From: Pseudomonas sp. UBA2684
Lineage (GTDB): Bacteria; Pseudomonadota; Gammaproteobacteria; Pseudomonadales; Pseudomonadaceae
NCBI GenBank assembly: GCA_002354655.1
Contig: DELY01000034.1
Span: 35,835 to 99,834, forward strand
Direction: 5' to 3'
Length of the DNA stretch: 64,000 nt
Numbering within the stretch: position 1 is the first letter of the stretch; each line of letters starts with the position of its first letter. Below, piece after piece: positions 60,074 to 64,000 of this stretch. The notes beneath the pieces are model-generated. The model saw nothing but the letters and a program-made list of their open reading frames with translations, did no database searches and had not been told where the DNA came from. The position numbers were made by a program, and so were the translations under genes.

Positions 60074-60391
60074 ATGCCTCGTAAAAGCGCTAATACATCC
60101 AGCCAGGATGCCCTACTCGACGAGTTCCAAGCCCTGGTGCGCGACACCGAGAAGCTCCTGCAACACTCCGCCAGCCTGGCCGGTGAACAAGCCGAAGAAC
60201 TGCGCGAGCAGATTCGCAGCAGCCTCGGCCGCGCCCGCACCACCTTGCACAACGCCGAAGACTCCCTGCGCGAACGCGGTAAGGCCGCGGTAGACGCTAC
60301 CGAAGGTTATGTGCAGACCCACCCATGGCAAAGCCTCGGCATCGCCGCCGGCATCGGTTTATTGCTGGGTATGTTGATCACGCGGCGCTGA
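60074..60391 (+). CDS. DUF883 membrane protein (ElaB/YqjD-like)
   Basis: A 105-residue protein. It has an N-terminal amphipathic helical region with VRDTEKLLQHSASLAGEQAEELR and a C-terminal membrane helix GIAAGIGLLLGMLITRR. E. coli YqjD and ElaB are of this type and associate with ribosomes at the membrane in stationary phase. AAGGAG precedes the ATG; a GTG one codon earlier is possible. Its stop overlaps the next ATG by one base. Confidence 0.9.
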   Translation: MPRKSANTSSQDALLDEFQALVRDTEKLLQHSASLAGEQAEELREQIRSSLGRARTTLHNAEDSLRERGKAAVDATEGYVQTHPWQSLGIAAGIGLLLGMLITRR

Positions 60392-60786
60392 TGAGAGACG
60401 ACATGGACGCCACGCCACCCACCGCCCCCAGCCGCGGCCCTTCGCCGCGGCGCTTTGCCGGCGCCCTGCTTGGCCTGCTGCACGGCCATGTCGCGCTGTT
60501 CGGCGAAGAGCTGAAAGAACAGCAACACAACGCCCTGAGCCTGTTCGTGCTGACCAGCTTGAGCCTGCTGTTCGGTCTACTGCTGGTGATCGGCTTATCC
60601 GCCGCATTGCTGATCAGTTTCTGGGACAGCCACCGGCTGAGCGTGATCATCGCGCTGTGTGCCGCCTATGCCCTGGGCTTACTGGTTTGCCTGGTAAGTT
60701 TGCTGAAACGCATCCGCACCGCGCCAGCACCGTTCAGCGCCAGCCTCGAAGAACTGGCCCGCGACCGCGAGCAACTGCTGCCATGA
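60391..60786 (+). CDS. YqjE-like inner-membrane protein (phage-holin-type DUF1469)
   Basis: A 131-residue protein with two membrane helices (about residues 50-75 and 82-105; FVLTSLSLLFGLLLVIGLSAALL and SVIIALCAAYALGLLVCLVSLL) and a short basic N-tail. It matches YqjE. The function is unknown. A start at 60403 (MDATPP) is also possible. Confidence 0.87.
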   Translation: MRDDMDATPPTAPSRGPSPRRFAGALLGLLHGHVALFGEELKEQQHNALSLFVLTSLSLLFGLLLVIGLSAALLISFWDSHRLSVIIALCAAYALGLLVCLVSLLKRIRTAPAPFSASLEELARDREQLLP

Positions 60787-61118
60787 ACCTACCGGAATTA
60801 CCTGCCAAAGCCTCGCGCAGCGAATTGCGCAAAGCCATGTTGCGCCTGCGCCTGGAGATGCATCGCCAGGAACTGCGCCACGAAACCCTGGTGATGTTGC
60901 AGCCGCTGCGCCAGGCGCAATACTTCAGCAGCCATTGGCGTGAAGAGTTGCACAACAGCAACGCACCACTTTGGGTCGCCGGCGGCGCGTTAATGCTGGC
61001 CACGTTCGGCATCCGCCGCGGCAACTGGCGGCGCTGGCTGCGTATCGCCCTGATCGCCTTCCCGTTGCTCAGGCGCCATCCCCCCAAGCGCCCGAACAAC
61101 GAGCCAACTGCGCCATAA
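60783..61118 (+). CDS. Small membrane protein (YqjK-like)
   Basis: A 111-residue protein. The N-terminal part is a basic amphipathic helix (ELRKAMLRLRLEMHRQELRHETL). A membrane helix PLWVAGGALMLATFGI and a basic tail RRHPPKRPNNEP follow. It overlaps the previous gene by four bases (ATGA). It completes a YqjD-YqjE-YqjK-like trio. Confidence 0.78.
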   Translation: MNLPELPAKASRSELRKAMLRLRLEMHRQELRHETLVMLQPLRQAQYFSSHWREELHNSNAPLWVAGGALMLATFGIRRGNWRRWLRIALIAFPLLRRHPPKRPNNEPTAP

Positions 61119-61204
61119 ACGGGCAACTGGCCACAATCTTGCTTAGCTGAACGATACGCCGCATCTCGCGGCGTTTTGCTGCTTATCAGCTAAGGAAGTG
61201 TTCG

Positions 61205-62368
61205 GTGCTCGACGGTCAACCGCTCGCCGTCTTTCAACCTTTTATCGATACCGCCACCGGCCTGATCGCCGGAGTGGAAGCCCTCGCCCGCCTGCGCGGC
61301 GCCGATGGTCAACTGCGCTCGGCCGGGCCTTTGTTCAGCGACCCGAAGACCCCGCCCGCCGCCTTGCGTCGCCTCGACCGCCAGGTACGCGAACAGGCCT
61401 TGGCACGGTTCCATACGGCACCGGCGGACTGGTTTCTCAGCCTGAATATTTCGCCGCGCTGGATCAGCCGACTGCGCCCCGAGCAGCCCTTGCCCAGTCT
61501 GAAACAGCTGCAACGCAGCGGGATCGACCCCCAGCGTATCGTCTTCGAAATCACCGAATTGGGCGGTGCCAGCCAACGCCTGCCAGGCGTGGTGGCGCGT
61601 TATCGCGAAGCCGGCGCGCGCATCGCCATCGATGACTTCGGCGCCGGCTATTCGCAACTCGACCGCGTGCTGGCCTTGCAGCCGGATATTCTCAAGCTCG
61701 ACATGCGCCTGTTCCAGGAGGCCGCGCGTGGCGGCCCCAGCGGTGAAGTGGTGAAAGCGCTGGCGCAAATGGCCGAGAAAACCGGTTGCTGGATCATCGC
61801 CGAAGGCGTGGAAACCGAAGCCGAACTGGACTTCGCCCTGGAGTGTGGCGCGCGTTACGTGCAGGGTTATCTGTTCGCCAAACCCGAACTGGAGTTCTTT
61901 CACAGCAACGCGTTCGTCAAACGTTTCGCGCAATTGCGCGACCGCTATGTGCAACACAAGCTCGCCGAACGTGCGCGGCTGATGACCTTGCGCCAACAAC
62001 TCAACGACCTGATGAACAGCCTCAAAGGCTGGGCCGAAACAGATGCCACACCCGACAGCCTGCCCGCACCGCATGCTTACCCCTGGCTGTTGCGCGTTTA
62101 CCAGTGCGACCGCCATGGCACCCAACTCACCCCCAACCTGGAATGGCGCGAACACACCTGGCAGGTCGACTCGCGCTACGTCGGGCATAACTGGTCATGG
62201 CGCCCGTACTTCTATCAACTGCTTGCCGAGGGCTGGGAAGAGCGCCGCCTGATTTTGTCCAGCACTTACCGCGATGCCACCAGCAACCAGTACTGCCTGA
62301 CCGCCGGACAATTCATCGACAACGGCCGCCGCCTGCTGCTGGTGGATATCGACGCCGCAGGCCTGTAG
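61205..62368 (+). CDS. EAL-domain cyclic-di-GMP phosphodiesterase
   Basis: A 387-residue cytosolic protein. The EAL domain covers about residues 1-240 and keeps the metal and catalytic residues: GVEALARLRG, SLNISPRWI, IVFEITELGG, IAIDDFGAGYS, ILKLDMRLF, AEGVETEAEL and VQGYLF. It should hydrolyse cyclic di-GMP. The remaining C-terminal 145 residues have YPWLLRVYQCDRHGTQLTPN and RDATSNQYCLTAGQFIDNGR, a PAS/Cache-like sensory domain of unnamed type. The start is a GTG after AAGGAAG. Confidence 0.9.
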   Translation: MLDGQPLAVFQPFIDTATGLIAGVEALARLRGADGQLRSAGPLFSDPKTPPAALRRLDRQVREQALARFHTAPADWFLSLNISPRWISRLRPEQPLPSLKQLQRSGIDPQRIVFEITELGGASQRLPGVVARYREAGARIAIDDFGAGYSQLDRVLALQPDILKLDMRLFQEAARGGPSGEVVKALAQMAEKTGCWIIAEGVETEAELDFALECGARYVQGYLFAKPELEFFHSNAFVKRFAQLRDRYVQHKLAERARLMTLRQQLNDLMNSLKGWAETDATPDSLPAPHAYPWLLRVYQCDRHGTQLTPNLEWREHTWQVDSRYVGHNWSWRPYFYQLLAEGWEERRLILSSTYRDATSNQYCLTAGQFIDNGRRLLLVDIDAAGL

Positions 62369-62735
62369 AGACGCAGGCAAGCAGAGCTTTTCCGCCAGCC
62401 AGCAAAGCTCTGTACCCGTTAAAGCTTGCGCAGATTCTGGAGGGTGGGTTAATGGCGCTGAGGCGGGCTGGCAAAGCGACTGCGCAATGGCTGCACCACG
62501 TCACCCACCCAGGGTTAATCGGCCAAGCCTCTCTGCTGGGTTACGGCGCAACGGACGATGCAGCAGCCGATAGTCGGTGATCATGCGCCTAACCCACCCT
62601 ACGCATACCCCGTTCCAGGCCCTCCTACCCAGCCCGCGCACGGCGCCTGTGTGCGGATGTAGCCCGGCGGAATCTGGCGCAACGCAGCGAAGCGACATAA
62701 CTGCCGAGGCTGGCCCGCCGGGCGAACGTGTCGGT

Positions 62736-62920
62736 CAAAAGCGCAGCATACGAACCGTATATGAGTATTTTGATGGGGCGCCTAGCTGGGGGCGCCTAGA
62801 GGCACGCCTCAGGGGCGCGCCTAGCCGGTGGCGCCCAAAACGGAGGCACCTAGCCTGAGCTCGCATGCGAGGCTGACTCCCACGCGCATAGCCGAGCGCA
62901 GTAGTTTTTCAACGGCCAGC
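62736..62920 (+). repeat. Two-block intergenic element, copy B
   Basis: Block 1 (62736-62778) has AAAAGCGCA, a palindrome ATAC-5-GTAT and ATGAGTATTTTGA. Block 2 (62885-62920) has GCATAG and AGCGCAGTAGTTTTTC then GGCC. Both match copy A at 822-909 in the same order and orientation. About 105 bases separate the blocks here, against about 12 in copy A, and quasi-repeats fill the extra length. It ends 41 bases before the cytochrome gene. Confidence 0.7.
62774..62855. repeat. Degenerate GGCGCCTAG quasi-repeat array
   Basis: About six imperfect units of 11-15 bases (GGGGCGCCTAGCTGG, GGGCGCCTAGAGG, CACGCCTCAGG, GGCGCGCCTAGCCGG, TGGCGCCCAAAACGG, AGGCACCTAGCC) lie head to tail. There is no spacer/repeat alternation. 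Confidence 0.65.
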
Positions 62921-62961
62921 TAGGCTTAAGGAGCTGAAACGCTACTGAGGCTTGGCTCGTC

Positions 62962-63897
62962 ATGCCTGTCCATCCCCGCCACACACTGACGATTTACCTG
63001 TTGCCCGCCCTGCTCGCACACGCAGCGGCCACGGCCGCCGAACCCACGTATAGCGATATCCTGCCCATTCTGCAGAGCCGCTGCGTGTTCTGTCATAGCG
63101 GACAATTACCCCCGCAGGATTTACACCTCGACAGCCTGGAGCACCTGCTCGCCGGTAGCCAGAACGGAGCTATCGTGCAGGCCGGCGACCCCGCCGGCAG
63201 CGAACTGATCAAACGCCTGAAAGGCATCAGCCAACCGCGTATGCCGATGAGCGGACCGCCGTACCTCAGCGATGCGCAGATCGATCTGTTCGAGCGCTGG
63301 ATCGCCAACGGCCTCAAGCCCGGCGACGCCATACCCGCGCAGGAGCCGGCAGGGTTCAGCCCGGCGCCCTCGCCACAACCCGGTGCGGCGGTGAACTACA
63401 GCCATGTTGCGGCCATCTTCGCCCGCCGCTGCGTCACCTGCCACTCGCAGCCCGGAATCCTGGGCGCGCCACCGGAGGGTTATGTGCTGTCGTCCTACGC
63501 GACGACGCTGGCCACGGATGAACGCGCCCGGGTCGTACCTGGCTCGGCGGAGGCCAGCGAATTGGTCCGCCGCATTCGCGGACAAGCGCGACCACGCATG
63601 CCTTATGACGGCCCGCCGTTTCTCGATGATGCGGAAATTGCCCTGATCGTCGACTGGATCGAGCAAGGCGCACGCGATGCGCAAGGCATACCCGCGCGGA
63701 TTGCCCACGCAAGCAAGGTACGTCTACATGGCACCTTGGCGGCGGGAGGTGCGGGCTGGCAATTGGATGGGCTGCCGCTTGAGATCAACGCGGCCACGCG
63801 TGTCGATGACTCGCCACAGCCCGGCGACTACGTACAAGTGCGCGGCCGCCTGCGGCCCGACGGCAGCCTCGCCGTCGAGCGCATCAGAGCACGCTGA
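62962..63897 (+). CDS. Exported diheme cytochrome with C-terminal DUF5666-like domain
   Basis: A 311-residue protein with a signal peptide (MPVHPRHTLTIYLLPALLAHA, cleaved near ATAAE). Two c-type heme sites are CVFCH near residue 42 and CVTCH near residue 160. Each is followed by a PRMPM/PRMPY and GPPxL(S/D)DAEI stretch with the axial Met, as in Planctomycete-type cytochrome domains. The last 60 residues (RLHGTLAAGGAGWQLDGLPL and VQVRGRLRPDGSLAVERI) form a small beta domain like DUF5666. It is likely periplasmic. Electron partners are unknown. Confidence 0.83.
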   Translation: MPVHPRHTLTIYLLPALLAHAAATAAEPTYSDILPILQSRCVFCHSGQLPPQDLHLDSLEHLLAGSQNGAIVQAGDPAGSELIKRLKGISQPRMPMSGPPYLSDAQIDLFERWIANGLKPGDAIPAQEPAGFSPAPSPQPGAAVNYSHVAAIFARRCVTCHSQPGILGAPPEGYVLSSYATTLATDERARVVPGSAEASELVRRIRGQARPRMPYDGPPFLDDAEIALIVDWIEQGARDAQGIPARIAHASKVRLHGTLAAGGAGWQLDGLPLEINAATRVDDSPQPGDYVQVRGRLRPDGSLAVERIRAR

Positions 63898-63971
63898 AGC
63901 CCGCCTGAACGGCGCAAAAGGAGAGCTGCTCAAGCGCTTGCGCGGCACACCAGCCAGCCGCTAAAAACCCA

Positions 63972-63999
63972 CCCGGCTGGCGCATGCGCGCCAGCCGGG
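63972..63999 (-). terminator. Terminator-like hairpin at the window end
   Basis: A perfect 12-base-pair stem CCCGGCTGGCGC/GCGCCAGCCGGG with loop ATGC. Read on the minus strand it is followed after TGG by GTTTTTAGC, so it probably ends a minus-strand gene lying beyond the window. Plus-strand use lacks a T-run. Confidence 0.7.
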
Positions 64000-64000
64000 G

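Larger units (their letters stand above)
62369..62961. repeat. Repeat-rich intergenic region (593 bases, no gene)
   Basis: No gene is seen. It holds an inverted pair of the GTGGGTTA family (GGAGGGTGGGTTAATGGCGC at 62439-62458 and GCGCCTAACCCACCCTACGC at 62585-62604). A second palindromic pair GCCCGGCGG (62662-62670) / CCGCCGGGC (62715-62723) follows, then copy B of the two-block element with internal GGCGCCTAG quasi-repeats. Confidence 0.7.

Noticed and set aside
62774-62855. The GGCGCCTAG array as a CRISPR array.
   Set aside because: Units are 11-15 bases, imperfect and head to tail without unique spacers, and no cas gene is present.

Overview
The window is chromosomal DNA of a Pseudomonas-type gammaproteobacterium. 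Nearly every protein resembles the Pseudomonas version of its family, G+C is high, and Rho-independent terminators and GTGGGAGCGG-type intergenic repeats are of pseudomonad style. From memory, without any search, the gene order matches the P. aeruginosa core stretch from lolC (PA2988) to mobA and the tRNA-Pro near PA3031. I see no integrase, transposase, phage or CRISPR array.

Layout. 1-760 is the start of lolC on the minus strand. 998-2612 is a three-gene plus-strand operon (PilZ protein, small exported protein, glycerophosphodiesterase). 2786-11413 on the minus strand holds sth and then the complete Na+-translocating NADH:quinone reductase operon nqrABCDEF-apbE-nqrM. 11688-18720 holds a chalcone-isomerase-like exported protein, a long GAPDH, mfd, a CsiV-like protein and S-methylthioinosine phosphorylase. 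18732-22395 carries nagZ, an L,D-transpeptidase, psrA, and the SOS pair lexA-sulA; psrA has a tandem palindromic operator and lexA a double SOS box. 22509-29888 carries small proteins, topA and the fatty-acid beta-oxidation operon fadBA. 30369-40730 carries housekeeping and hypothetical genes, a universal stress protein, an ABC-F ATPase, Slt, a MOSC protein, a DUF1499 lipoprotein, CheV and a YegS-type lipid kinase.

40988-47688 holds a pirin and an accessory carbon-metabolism module: FGGY kinase, FAD glycerol-3-phosphate dehydrogenase homologue, alkylglycerone-phosphate-synthase-like flavoenzyme, and a divergent AraC regulator. Intergenic repeats bracket this module and supply the stop codons of its outer genes. 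47766-50157 carries molybdenum-cofactor genes (moeA, moaB, mobA). 50257-53512 has a small lipoprotein, tRNA-Pro(CGG), a second CheV, a glutaredoxin-like protein and a DUF5610 protein. 53691-56812 is a TetR-controlled cluster (GST, split-barrel flavoprotein, metallo-beta-lactamase fold protein). 56948-63897 carries an OprD-like porin, AmtB, a YqjD/YqjE-like membrane set, an EAL phosphodiesterase and a diheme cytochrome fused to a C-terminal beta domain.

The genes serve mainly respiration (NQR and its maturation factors, transhydrogenase), fatty-acid use under PsrA, DNA repair (LexA, SulA, Mfd), wall recycling (NagZ, Slt, L,D-transpeptidase) and cofactor synthesis. The less described material is a two-block intergenic element found at both ends of the window just upstream of genes, the ether-lipid-enzyme-like module with its repeat borders, and a MOSC/DUF1499 pair whose start codons overlap head to head.
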